DNA of 64,000 nucleotides. Source: Marchantia polymorpha subsp. ruderalis. Lineage: Eukaryota > Streptophyta > Marchantiopsida > Marchantiales > Marchantiaceae. The translations under genes were made by a program, and so were the position numbers. Position 1 is the stretch's first letter. Each line of letters opens with the position of its first letter. The stretch spans positions 20,232,001 through 20,296,000 of the forward strand of contig AP031357.1 in assembly GCA_037833965.1 (NCBI GenBank), written 5' to 3'. Below are positions 1-10,155 of this stretch, piece by piece. Below the pieces are notes generated by a model. It had not been told where the DNA came from and did not search any database. It worked only from the letters and a program-made list of their open reading frames with translations.

Positions 1-83
1 GTGTCATGACTTTCGGCCAAAATCATTGTGCGCAAATCTTGATTCTGTGGAATCCATATACGCTGTTTGTAGAATGCCAAACC

Positions 84-1985
84 TCAAGATTTCTCCGCCT
101 TTTTAGTTTGTAGTGCCCAAGTGATCTCTTCATACTCCTTTATGGCTTGTGTTATCTTGCTCCACCAATCGGCCTGAATTTTTACTTCTGTAACATGATT
201 CAAACAAGGCATGCGTGTGAGAGCATTTGCAAGTTGCTTCTCCCCCTCCACGTACACAATCTTCATGTTGAAGAGTTGACGCCACTCTATCCATCGAAAT
301 TGTCGTTTAGACAAATCCTTTTGAGTTTCCAAATAAATCAAGTGTTTATGATCAGTCTCCACCACAAACTACTTATCACCCAAGTAATGCTTCAGTTTGA
401 TTGCCAACACAATGACTAACTCCTTTCGTTTTGTCGTGTGATAATTTTGTTCCGCCGCCACCAACTTTTGAGAATAGAAAGCAACTGGATGCCATCCATC
501 CTCCCATTCTTGTTGAAGGATGCCACCTACTGTTGTACCTGATGCGTTAGTAGCCAACTTGATAGGACGATTAGGATCATACCACTTGAAGACAGATGCG
601 TGTAGCATCTTTCAATGCTTGAAAAGCTAACTCTTGAGCTGTTCCCCATCTCCATTTTTGACCTTTCCCTAACATGGAAGTCAAGGCCTGAGCTAGGCGA
701 TCAAAACCTATCACAAATCTACGATAGAATCCAGTGAGCCATAGAAAACTCTTCAATTGAGTTTGATTCTCATGTGCTATCCATTTCTGAATGATATCTA
801 TCTTCTCACTCATCACTTTGATTCCTGCAGCTCTTACTCTATGAGCCAAGTAATCTACTTCTCACTTGCCAAATTCACACTTTGAAGCTTTAGCATAGAA
901 TTGATTGTCTCTCAAAACTTGAAGTACCTCTCTTAAATGACTTCTATGATCATTCAAAGTTTTGCTATACATCAATATATCATCTAGAAAAACAATGACT
1001 AATATATTTAGATAAGTGCAAAAGATATCGTTCATCAATTCCATGAATGTAGCTAGTGCATTAATGGGACCAAAAGACATCACTAGATACTCAAAGTGGC
1101 CATACCAAGTACAAAAAGCTGTCTTGTGGACATCTTCATATGCAATTCAAATTTGATTGTAGCCATTTCTCAAATCTATCTTGGTGAAGTACTTCGCTCC
1201 TTGAAGTTGATTAAACAAATCATCCATACGAGATAATGAATATTTGTTTATCATTGTTTGCTGATTCAACCCTCGATAATCGATGCATAGTCTCATGGAT
1301 CCATCCTTCTATTTCACAAAGAGTACTAGAGCTCCATAAGATGAAACACTTGGTTGAATGAATCCCTTGCTCAACATCTACTCCACTTGAGCTTTGCATT
1401 CTTCAAATTCGTTTGGAGCCAAACGATATGGAGCTTTGCAAGTTGATGTACTTTCAAGTATCACCTCAATCTTGTGATCTACTCGCCTCTTTGGTGATAA
1501 TCTTGCAGGTAGATTATATCGAAAAACATCTTTATATTTCAAAAAAATGTCGTTCAAGGACTCCGGAATGTAAAGTTTGTTTGTGGATCCAATATCTCTT
1601 ATAAGTCTAAGGAAACATACATGGATATTGTACCCATCACAAAGAGGATTAAATTCCTATTCTGAGATCTAATTATATCCCCATAGATCTTCCAACCACT
1701 ACTTGTAATCACTTTTCTTCTTCAATCTACCTCTGGATTATATTGCTCCATCCATGACATTCCAAGGATGACATTATATCGAGCTAAACGCATTACTCTC
1801 CATTCAATATTCTTATTGTAACTACCTATGGATAATTCTACACTCCGTGATAGTGTTTCTATCACTTCAGTTTCAATAATTCAACATCTTCACTCACGTC
1901 ATTCATCAACATCAAACCTAGTTTCAGAGCAACACTCATTGATAGAAAATTCTTAGTTGCTCAAGTATCAATTAAAACTTACATC
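84..1985 (-). pseudogene. pol remnant: protease, reverse transcriptase, RNase H (minus-strand gypsy)
   Basis: On the minus strand, a protease active-site segment (LIDT, then a TGA codon, then ATKNFL) lies near 1,980-1,940, so the glycine position of the D-T-G triad is now a stop. The reverse transcriptase palm follows, with FLDDILMYS at about 1,000-970 and the downstream KCEFG segment. The thumb/connection has GFYRRF near 730. RNase H follows, with an altered TNASG segment, HYLGDK near 370, and TDHKHLIYL near 350. The parts sit in several frames with stops between, so the gene is dead. The order and motifs are those of Ty3/gypsy Pol. Confidence 0.8.
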
Positions 1986-2224
1986 AAACCATCAGTGACA
2001 ATGAGTTAAGCTTTCTTCTTACTCCTTTCATGAGTTCCCAACCATTGCCTTCTTTCAACTTTGACTTTTCTTTGCTTTGTAGATCGAGTAAGGCAGTGAG
2101 GCAAGTTTACTAGTGATCTTTGTTTTCCAAACTTCTTCTTAAACCTCTTCATACTATATCCCCTCCATGTTGTTGAACGGTCGTCGCTGTATGAGCCGTC
2201 TTCCTTGTGGTGCCGGCCAAATCC

Positions 2225-3131
2225 GACAAAACTTGGCAATGTGATCCATTTGTCCACATATATAGCATTGACGATTGTCACAAACTCCAACTTCTCCTTT
2301 AACCATTCCGTTATTTGCACAACCTTCTTGTAAATTTGGAACTCCTGGTTGTCAAATCTCACCTTCAAATCTTGGTGGTGGTCCTCTTGTTGGTGCAAAA
2401 CCTTCTCTAGGTCGAAGGTTTCCCAACTCCATCGGTGTTGGACCAAATGGATCTCACAAATTGCTTACTTGTTCAACGTGTGTGACACCAAAAGCACCCA
2501 AAATTCGTTGAGCAATTGCGATTGCTTCATTCAGAGTAGAGAGATTGCTTACCATCACCTCCTTTCAAATTGGATCCTTCAAGCATCGTTTGAACACATC
2601 CAAGGATTCAGCTCCATTCATATTCATGATAGATACTTGAAGATCACAAAATTCTTCAATGTATTCATGAATACCTCCTTTTTATTTCAGATCCCACAAC
2701 TTCATTCTTGTAGTTTGAAGAGAGTTCACCGCTTGACAATTTTGCTGAAGTCTTTTTTGCATTCCACTCCACGAAATGGTAGCACCGAGTTTTGAAAGCA
2801 TTCTCTACCATGTTGTGTACCATGTGAGAACCTTATCCGTAAGATAAGATCTCATGAACAATCTTGTAATGTAATCAGAAACATGAAAATGTGATAAATG
2901 AATATTCATCTTCATTATCCATCCCTCTAACACTCCCATTGCTCTACTCCCTTTGTAAGTTTTCACCTTACAAGATATTCCCATTCGAAGCAAAAGATTT
3001 GCTTGATCTTCAATCTCTTGAACATTTTTTCTATTTGCCTCTGCTACATCAATAGGAGTTGAATCTGGAGTTGGTCCCGCGGACACGCGAGCTGCGAAGG
3101 ATTTCCACGGAGGTAAAAGATAGTGCCGCAC
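2225..3131 (-). pseudogene. gag remnant with CCHC zinc knuckle (minus-strand gypsy)
   Basis: An open segment at 3,131-2,805 has typical gag capsid character, ending in the motif LTWY before the frame is lost. About 540 bp further on, in another frame, a zinc knuckle of the form C-X2-C-X4-H-X4-C (CYICGQMDHIAKFC) lies at 2,267-2,226. Gag packages the element RNA into particles, and the knuckle binds nucleic acid. At least one frameshift and several stops separate the parts, so no complete Gag can be made. The first codons near 3,131 lie in GC-richer sequence than the rest, so the true start is uncertain. Confidence 0.7.
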
Positions 3132-3350
3132 GGGAAAGAATTTTGAATAGCGGCACTTTCAATTCACACGAATGGGAAACTGTTGCGACGACAAAGTAAA
3201 CCCGAGGGAGCGAGAGGTTGGTGCCCACATTTCACAAAAACATTTTGCAATTGACGAGAGATTGGGTGCGGAATCTCGAACTGTAAGACCAGATATTGTA
3301 TGTGTGAAATAAAACTAGAATTAGCCAAGGAGTTAATCATGGTTATGATA

Positions 3351-3390
3351 GTTATGACTAAATCTAGCTAGTTATGACTAAGTCTAGCTA
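3351..3390 (+). repeat. Tandem 2 x 20-bp repeat in the LTR U3 region
   Basis: Two adjacent 20-bp units (GTTATGACTAAATCTAGCTA, then the same with G for A at position 12) lie upstream of the TATA-like box. The duplication is also in the 3' LTR at 10,225-10,264. Short tandem units in U3 often act as enhancer repeats. That role is inference here. Confidence 0.6.
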
Positions 3391-3776
3391 GTTTAGCTAT
3401 AATGTCTATACTTGGCGGATTAACTAGAGAAGTTCTAGATCACTTCTATTTTGTCTTGTACAAAAGTCTAGATTCCAAGAGAAAAGACTTTTGAACTTCA
3501 TGTTTAGTTTTGATTGGTTTGACTAAAGTAAGGAGTATTCCATTGGTTAGACTAAGTCTAATGTTGACTTAGTGGAAAGTGGAAGTTCTAGAAGTTGGAA
3601 AGGCACAAATGGCATGTCGCCACCTCAATCTAAGGATTAGTAAACATCTAGAAGGTTTAGGGGGCCAATGGCATGTTGCCACATATTGATAACTAGTCAA
3701 CCTTACTATGGTTTATCTTCGTAAAAGTAAATTAGATAGAATTTACCATTTGTTATTATGGTAAATTCTCAAGTAG

Positions 3777-3785
3777 TATATATAG
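3777..3785 (+). promoter_or_regulatory. Probable TATA box of the 5' LTR promoter
   Basis: TATATATAG lies in the U3-like portion, about 255 bp before the LTR end, and is followed by a purine-rich stretch. The same sequence occurs at the equivalent place in the 3' LTR (10,651-10,659). Such a site would drive transcription of the element from the R region. The transcription start itself cannot be read from sequence alone. Confidence 0.5.
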
Positions 3786-4044
3786 AGAGGTAGGGAGGAG
3801 CCTCTCAAGCAAGTTTGGAGAGTTCATATGTAGAGACTTGTTTCATATATGAAAGAGTGACGAATTTTCAGTACCTTGGAGTGTCGATGAGTGTATGAGT
3901 TGGAGTGATACCTTGAGAGATTGTGTGAGAGTGTGTTTAGGTTATGAGTATGATGCGGAATCCTAGTCTTCTAGAATCATGATGAGCTACCGAAAAGCCA
4001 TCTGAGGTAAACTTGAGTGAGAGTTAGCCCGGAGGTTGCATTTT

Positions 4045-4062
4045 TGGTTCCGTTGCCGGGAC
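4045..4062 (+). other. Primer-binding site complementary to tRNA-Glu
   Basis: TGGTTCCGTTGCCGGGAC begins four bases after the 5' LTR. It is the reverse complement of the 3' end of plant tRNA-Glu (UUC), including the CCA tail, over 18 of 18 bases as I recall that tRNA. This is the site where minus-strand DNA synthesis would start. Confidence 0.8.
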
Positions 4063-4718
4063 CTCAATCTAGAAGGCGGAATGTTTAGGATTCAATTTCT
4101 AGCTTGAGAGAAAGTATCCACGAGGGATCACTTGGTGTTAACATTGAGGAATGAAAGAGCAGAGAGTGTGCTTGAGAGCGAAATTCCCTTTGTTTATACA
4201 ATAGTTTCATATGATAGCATAGACTTGATTTTGTATGTTTTGTTCACATAAACAGGTCTTTTTGAGAGAAAAGTGATGTTAGACACCGAAAAAGTATTTT
4301 TGAAGGTATTTTTTAAAGTTTTTATTGATTTTAGAGTGGAAGATAGAAAACGTTTAAGTTTTTGTTTCAGGTCTAGATCATGTGTTAACAAAAAGATATG
4401 AGAGTTAGAAGTTGAGAGGGTTTTCACGTGTACCAAAAGTTTGCTCTCTGGAAATTTTGTACAGAGTAAATTACTTTTTCTGTATTTCAAGTCAGGCTTT
4501 GAAACTTCTTACGCCTGTGTATTGGAAGATTACGTACGTGCGAGTCAAAATTTCAATGAGAGATCACGGCTAGAGAGGAAGTTATGATAATTTGAAGTTG
4601 AGGGGGTACAAAATCAGGATAAGAGAGCAAACGTTTTGGGTTTCTTTATTTGCAGTTTTGGCCTAGTAGATAACATTTTTGGGAGAGACCTTTTGAGTGG
4701 TTTCCACCTTATGGAAAA

Positions 4719-5343
4719 ATGAGTGATCAAGGGGGCTGGAAGGTTAGGTTATCCAAAGTACCTCAAGGTTTGGATGTTAGAGTGTCTCTAGACTCCAATA
4801 CAAGAGAATTCAAGGTGGATTTTGAAGAAAGAGTAGTTAGTCAATCCCCAAGAGTGAAACGTGAGACTTGCTTTTATTGTGGAGAGGAGGGACATAAGGT
4901 TGTCAATTGTTTCCTGCGGAACAAAGATAGAAGATTGAGGAGCAAGAGGACCTTGGAAGATTTGAAACTTCACTTGGGACCATCATCGCCACATGAATCC
5001 CAAAGTGCAACCTTTTGTGACAATTGCGGAGTGATTGGACTACCGGCGGGACACGAATGCAGCGGAGTGAAGGCGATTCTAGAATCACTTGTGGAAGGGT
5101 TTGACGGCAAGCTAAGTGCTGAAACGGAGAAAGTAACCTCAGCGGATTCAAGCTCAAACTGAAGATGGAGATTATCATTCGGATGATGGAGAAGATGATG
5201 ATGAGGGTAACACTCATTGTATGCCTAGGGGAGGAGAGAGCTTTGGCTATCTTGGAGCAACCAATTCCTTTTGTGTTTCCTTTGATGAATTACTCAAGGA
5301 TGGAGTTAGTGTTGTTTGTATTGTATTAGAGAGTCCCATATAA
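4719..5343 (+). CDS. ORF0: extra leader ORF with CCHC zinc knuckle, upstream of gag
   Basis: An open frame from ATG at 4,719 runs to a stop at 5,160-5,162 (147 codons). Residues 51-64 read CFYCGEEGHKVVNC, a C-X2-C-X4-H-X4-C zinc knuckle. A second Cys/His cluster (CDNCGVIGLPAGHEC) follows at about residues 101-115. Another frame then continues as a strongly acidic Asp/Glu tail to a stop at 5,341-5,343, so one frameshift near 5,155-5,165 may have split a protein of about 208 residues. It lies between the PBS and gag, where most gypsy elements have only untranslated leader. Its function is unknown; nucleic-acid binding is inferred from the knuckle. Confidence 0.65.
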
Positions 5344-5352
5344 ATTTCCAAT

Positions 5353-5377
5353 AGAAAAATAAAATAAAATAAAATAA
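5353..5377. repeat. AAAAT microsatellite between ORF0 and gag
   Basis: About four to five repeats of a five-base A-rich unit occur just before the gag start. This A-rich patch may simply be replication slippage within the leader. Confidence 0.6.
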
Positions 5378-5386
5378 ATATATTAG

Positions 5387-6112
5387 TTGGAAATGGGAAA
5401 GCTTCCGGTGTTTTATGGGAGGGAAAATGAGGATGTAGAAGCCTTTGTTAGGTACTTCAAGAGGGCTTGCATAGAAAACAATGAAAGGAAGAAGGTTGAG
5501 TGGGCTATGCTTTTGCCGGATTTCTTGGAGGATTCTGCTCTCAAATGGTACCAAGAGTACAAGAGAGAACATGTGGAGGAGTACACTTGGGAGACGTTGA
5601 CGGAGAGCCTCATCGAAAACTTTCTTCCCAATGAAAGTTATGAAAAGCTGATGTGTGAGGTCACTTTCTTGAAACAAGGAGAGAATGAGAAGATGAAGAC
5701 CTATGTGGAGAGAACTGAGAAGTTAGAGTCCAGATTCCACGTGGTGTTGAGGAAGGGTGGAGACGAAGTGGATGCTACAATGGTGGGGATACGAGCAATG
5801 CTCATGAAGAACTTTGTCGGAGGTTTGAGATCCGAGATTCGAATTAAGGTGAGATATTAGAAGCCTTCTTCTAAAGCTGAAGCCATTCGAATTGCTATTA
5901 GAATGGAGGAAAGCTTAGAAGATTATAATTCTAGATTGGTGGCTAGAGAAGTAGCTCCACCGGTTGTAAGAAGATCCATGGGTTCAAATCTTGCTAGTTT
6001 ATCCACAATGGTGAATCTTAATGTAGATTTGCAAAATGATTTAAAATCTATTACGGAAACTCTAGCAGACCTCAAGATCAATGTAGTACAGTTGTGGAAG
6101 AAGAGGAATTAG
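5387..6112 (+). pseudogene. gag capsid region, interrupted by one stop
   Basis: The frame at 5,387-6,112 encodes a retrotransposon gag capsid: LPDFLEDSALKWYQEY at about residues 43-58, then a charged helical segment (FLKQGENEKMKTYVERTEKL). A TAG at 5,858-5,860 interrupts it, and the same frame then continues from 5,861 to 6,112. The frame is lost near 6,092-6,112, where the downstream knuckle-protease frame takes over. A decayed copy of this region begins at about 13,440, which helps confirm the reading. Confidence 0.8.
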
Positions 6113-6921
6113 AATGTAGAGTAAGTTCTAGAGGGTATGAAAATTATCCTCCAAGAGGAAATCCACCTCCAGGAAACTTTGCAGTTTCTTGTTTTACTTG
6201 TGGCGGTCCTCATTTTCAGCGAAATTGTCATAACCCTCGACAACATGATGGAGTTCGGCACAACAACAATGCACCGGCCACACAACAAGCCAAGGATAAG
6301 GGAGTAGCATTCATTGATGTATTTCCTCATCAATGCACCTTTGAGAAAGGAGAGAGCTCAAAGTCAAAGGTGGATATACTTGCAGATGAGAAGAAACGTG
6401 CTCGATTTGCAGATGAGTCAATTTCCATGGAGGATATGCCAAGTCGGAGTACACGATCAAGTGGAGTTAGTCAACCAAGAGTACCAAGAAAGAAGTTGGG
6501 CATGAATGATTTTTCCATTTCATCTTCTCAAGCTAAGTATGACGTGGTGGAAGATGTAGGAAGTCAGAAGGCCAATATCACAGTTGGCCAACTCATTGCT
6601 TTAAATCCAGCCATACGGAAGGAGTTGAGAGGAGGCCTTAGCTCCACAAGGATCAAGAAGCGAAGATCCAAGGGAAAGGCTCACATGACTAATGTGGGAG
6701 TTGGTGTGGTGGATGCTGTTGCCTCGGAGGTATGTACACATGCCTCAAAGATCGAAGTGTGGATCGATGGGCATGAAGTTTCAGACGTGCTAGTAGATGG
6801 TGATTCTGCTGTAAATGCAATGTCTGAAAGATTGTTGATGAAGTTGGGGATGCGACTTTCCAGACCTTCGAGTATAATTGTTGGTATGGCCAACAAACAG
6901 AAGGTTAACCACTTGGTGTAG
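6094..6921 (+). pseudogene. gag zinc knuckle plus aspartic protease
   Basis: This frame has a CCHC knuckle (CFTCGGPHFQRNC) about 33 residues in, a low-complexity linker, then a retropepsin-like segment with VLVDGDSAVNAMS near 6,788-6,826. In many plant gypsy proteases the active site reads D-G-G-S or D-T-G. Here the third position is Asp, so activity is doubtful. The frame ends at a TAG at 6,919-6,921. The protein sense continues in another frame from about 6,921, consistent with a one-base loss in a short G run near 6,916-6,919. Confidence 0.75.
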
Positions 6922-7733
6922 TTGACAAAGTTGTGGTAAGTGTGAGAGGTGTGCAAACCTTACTTTACTTCCAAGTACTCAAGGAAGCTAGTTATGATTT
7001 GCTGTTGGGACGTCCTTGGTTGAGGGCGGTGAGAACTACTGATCGATGGCACAAGGGCTATCTGAGGATAGGCCCAAAGAATCATCGGGTGAATGTTCCT
7101 TTGACAAGAGGAGGAAGTTCTGTTACCGACTTAGATAGACCAACCGACGAATATTGGGAATCTCAGACTGAGGAAAGTGGCAGTTTTTCAGAAGTTGACA
7201 CCGACATGTCAACTTCTGATCAAGAAACATCATCAGACGACTCTTCAGATGATGATGTACAAGTTCAAGTGGTTGCGGCCATGGAATTGCTTCCTAGACC
7301 GGGGGTGAAGAAAGATCCAGACAAAGTGGAGATGAGCGAAGAGGAGGTGTGTCGAAGACTTTCTATCCTCAAGTTTGGTTCAAATGTTACCATGGAGGAG
7401 AAGGCAAGATTTTTGAATATATTTCGCAAATATATCCATGTCTTTGCCTTTAGTTACAAAGATTTGAAGCATGTGACACTTGAAACTCATCACATTGAGT
7501 TGAAGGAGAAAGCTCGCCCTATTCGGCAAAAGCAACGACGAATCAATCCTCCTACAGTTGTGGTGGTAAAAGAGGAGATTGACAAGCTGAGGGAGGCTGG
7601 CTTCATCTATGAGGTAGAAAGTTCGGAATGGGTGTCTCCTATTGTGATAGTGAAGAAAAAGAATGGTAAACTACGTGTATGTGTAGATTACAAGAAGTTG
7701 AATGTACTACTATCCTTTACCTTTTATAGATGA
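6922..7733 (+). pseudogene. End of protease, acidic linker, start of reverse transcriptase
   Basis: After the one-base frameshift, the frame carries the protease C-terminal motif LLLGRPWL, then an acidic Ser/Asp linker (SSDDSSDDD). The RT fingers follow, with SPIVIVKKKNGKLRVCVDYKKLN at 7,636-7,701. The frame is then lost. Compared with the old copy at 14,444-14,500, about 14 bases are missing after 7,700-7,710, which shifts the frame and removes part of the linker to the RT palm. Confidence 0.8.
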
Positions 7734-8721
7734 GATTTTAGAGGAGGTAGCAGGCCATGAGTGGTATAGTTTTGGAGATGGTTATAGTGGCTATAACCAA
7801 ATCCAAATTGCTTTAGAGTATCAATTGAAAACTACCTTTACCACACCATGGGGAACTTTTGCCTTTAGAGTAATGCCATTTGGTCTATGTAATGCTCCAA
7901 CCACTTTCCAAAGGTTCATGAATAGGGTGTTTGAACCTTTCATTGGAAAGTTTGTGAGAGATTTCATAGATGACTTTTGTGTGTACGGGAGGAAGGAGTA
8001 TCATTTTGATCATTTGATCAAAATACTACAACGTTTGGAGGAAGCCAAAGCTTCACTCAATCCAGAAAAATGCATTTTTGGATGTGAGGAAGGCTTATTG
8101 TTGGGGCACATCATTTCTAAGAATGGTATAGCTGTGGATCCATAGAAGTTGACGAGGATCATGGAGTTACCTTTTCCGGTGATGTTGACCAAGTTGAGAC
8201 AATTCTTTGGTATGGTGGGGTACTATCGGAGATTCATCTTGTACTTCTCCAACAAAGCTCATGCCTTGACGAGTTACATGAAGAAGGGGACCGCATACGA
8301 GCTCATCTTCAATGATGAAGAGGCAAAGTTGGCGTTTGAGACACTCAAGAAGGCGTTGGTGACGGCTCCAATTTTGGCAAAACCCGATTGGGGTAAACCT
8401 TTTCTTCTGTATACAGATGCATCAAATATTGCCGTAGGATGCACCTTGAGTCAATTTGATGATGAAAAGCATGATCATCCAATTGCCTATGCTAGTAGAC
8501 AGATGGTACAAGCTGAGAAGAATTATTCAATGACCGAAAGGGAGGCTTTAGCTGTCATCTTTTCACTTAAGAAATTTCGACACTATCTTTTGGGTGGAAA
8601 ATTCACTATAGTGACTGATCATAAGGCCTTGAAATATATTTTCAACAAGCCTAATGCTGAGAGGAGGATAGCTAGATGGAAACTACTACTAGCGGAATTT
8701 GATTATACCATTGAGGATTGA
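7702..8721 (+). pseudogene. Reverse transcriptase palm and RNase H
   Basis: The palm shows FRVMPFGLCNAPTTFQ, and the catalytic Y-x-D-D equivalent reads FIDD near 7,960-7,971. The thumb begins GMVGYYRRF. RNase H follows with YTDASN near 8,411-8,428, a conserved Glu in TEREAL, and TDHKALKYIF near 8,614-8,643. Two in-frame stops break it: TAG at 8,143-8,145 in the RT thumb and TGA at 8,719-8,721 after RNase H. All other motifs are intact, so decay is slight. Confidence 0.88.
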
Positions 8722-10137
8722 CCGAGAAAGAAGCATGCTAATGCGGATTTGTTGTCAAGAGCTTATGATGAGGGAGGAGATCAATCTGTGGATGATACTT
8801 TTCCGGACGAAGATTTGTTGGTCATGGACATGGTGACATTGGTACCAGAGGAGTACAAGGAGATTTGGGAGTTCATCTCCAGAGGAGAATTTCCTCAAGG
8901 TATGCATTCAAGACAAAGGAATGCATTGGTAAAAAGATGTCAACCCTATATGATCATTGAGAAGGTGTTATTTCATCAAGGAGCTAACGGTCTGCTACGA
9001 CGAGCTGTTGGAAGAGGCGAAGCATTGCAACTCATGAAGGAGTTTCACGAAGGTGCCGTGTGTGGAGGACATTTTGCGGGGAAGGTAACAGCCTTCAAGA
9101 TCCTTGATGCTGGATATCATTGGAAGTGTATTTTCAAAGATTGTGTGGAATTTTGCAAGAGTTGTGATGTGTGTCAAGCTTTTGCTAAAAAGTCTATGAA
9201 AACCCCTCCTTTGATTTCAGTTCCAATGTTAGGTCCTTTTGAAAAATGGGGGATAGATTTTGTAGCTCCTTTGAATCTTACTCCTCGGGGAAATAAGTTC
9301 ATTGCTATAGATTATCTTACCAAGTGGGTAGAGGCAAGACCACTAAAATTTACTAATGAGAAGGAGGTTGGTAGGTTTTTGTATGAGAGAATCATAACCA
9401 GATTTGGTTGTACTTTGGAGTTAGTGTTGGATAGAGGAGGAGAGTTTGTGGGAAGTATGATCCAAGCAATGTTAGATCATTTTTCCATCAAGTCTCGAGT
9501 GACCACTTCCTACAAACCCAATGCTAATGGGTTAGCGGAGCGGACCAACTACACTCTTTGTATGATGTTGGCCAAGGATGCAGACATGGACAGGAGCAAG
9601 CAAAACTGGGACAAGAGGTTGCATGCTATCTTGTGGGAGTATCGAACGACTTGGAAAACATCTACCGGATATTCACCATTTTGGATGGTATATGGAGTTG
9701 AGTCAAAGCTCTCAATACAATTTGACTTGACTACTTTCATGACAATCCAGCAAAGGTTGAAGAAATCAAATGGAGCAGAAGCCATCAAGTCTCGCCAACA
9801 ACAATTGATGGAGTTGGGGGAAGCTCGAGCACTAGCCATGGTACGAGTGGAGCGGGCTCAACAGTTGCAGAAGAAGTATCACGACAAACAAAGTGGAAAT
9901 CAGAACTTGAAGCCGTTCAAGGAAGGTGATTGGGTGATGCTCTTTGATGCAATTAGATACAAGAGAGCTAGGAAAAAGTTTCTTCCTAAGTATTTTGGAC
10001 CTTTCATAGTTGAGAAGGTGTGGGGAAACTTTACTTATGATATCAAGGAGTTAGGGGGACGTCATTTCGATCGAGTCAACCACGACAAGTTGAAATTATT
10101 CCATCGAAGATCAGATTTTTTCACTCCGAGGGCGTAG
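8722..10137 (+). CDS. Integrase region of the gypsy element
   Basis: An open frame runs from the end of RNase H to a stop at 10,135-10,137. Integrase domains appear in order. The HHCC zinc-binding segment has the CKSCDVC cysteines near 9,150-9,172. The DDE catalytic core has its first Asp in KWGIDFV near 9,246, the second in LDRGGEFVG near 9,430, and the Glu in NGLAERTN near 9,540. A C-terminal GPF-type module (FGPFIVEKVWG) follows near 9,995. No chromodomain follows. This is the only large intact frame in the element. It probably began as part of a Pol polyprotein rather than with its own start. Confidence 0.85.
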   Translation, partial: PRKKHANADLLSRAYDEGGDQSVDDTFPDEDLLVMDMVTLVPEEYKEIWEFISRGEFPQGMHSRQRNALVKRCQPYMIIEKVLFHQGANGLLRRAVGRGEALQLMKEFHEGAVCGGHFAGKVTAFKILDAGYHWKCIFKDCVEFCKSCDVCQAFAKKSMKTPPLISVPMLGPFEKWGIDFVAPLNLTPRGNKFIAIDYLTKWVEARPLKFTNEKEVGRFLYERIITRFGCTLELVLDRGGEFVGSMIQAMLDHFSIKSRVTTSYKPNANGLAERTNYTLCMMLAKDADMDRSKQNWDKRLHAILWEYRTTWKTSTGYSPFWMVYGVESKLSIQFDLTTFMTIQQRLKKSNGAEAIKSRQQQLMELGEARALAMVRVERAQQLQKKYHDKQSGNQNLKPFKEGDWVMLFDAIRYKRARKKFLPKYFGPFIVEKVWGNFTYDIKELGGRHFDRVNHDKLKLFHRRSDFFTPRA

Positions 10138-10141
10138 TCTT

Positions 10142-10155
10142 GGTCCGGGGGTAAA
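10142..10155 (+). other. Probable polypurine tract before the 3' LTR
   Basis: GGTCCGGGGGTAAA directly precedes the 3' LTR and contains five G and a short A run. This is where plus-strand DNA synthesis would be primed. It is short and interrupted by pyrimidines, so the call rests mainly on position. Confidence 0.5.

Larger units (their letters stand above)
1..3280 (-). mobile_element. Degenerate Ty3/gypsy retrotransposon, right (gag) part, truncated by window edge
   Basis: Read on the minus strand, the order is gag (about 3,131-2,290), zinc knuckle (2,267-2,226), protease (about 1,980-1,930), reverse transcriptase (about 1,650-860), RNase H (about 850-90), then the window edge. Integrase and the far LTR must lie outside. 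The frames are broken many times. The RT catalytic motif reads VFLDD, unlike the FIDDF of the element at 3,282-10,914, so this is a different gypsy lineage. I could not identify its own LTR. The intact element at 3,282 lies directly beside or inside it. The assignment to gypsy is sure; finer classification is not. Confidence 0.85.
3282..4040 (+). repeat. 5' LTR of the gypsy element
   Basis: The repeat begins TGTAAGACC and ends GGAGGTTGCA, with canonical TG...CA ends. It matches 10,156-10,914 except for T versus C at three sites: near the start, near the end, and in the final dinucleotide. A TATA-like run (TATATATAG) lies at 3,777-3,785. A tandem pair of 20-bp units lies at 3,351-3,390. The left boundary is set by loss of similarity and by the GAAC flank. 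Confidence 0.93.
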
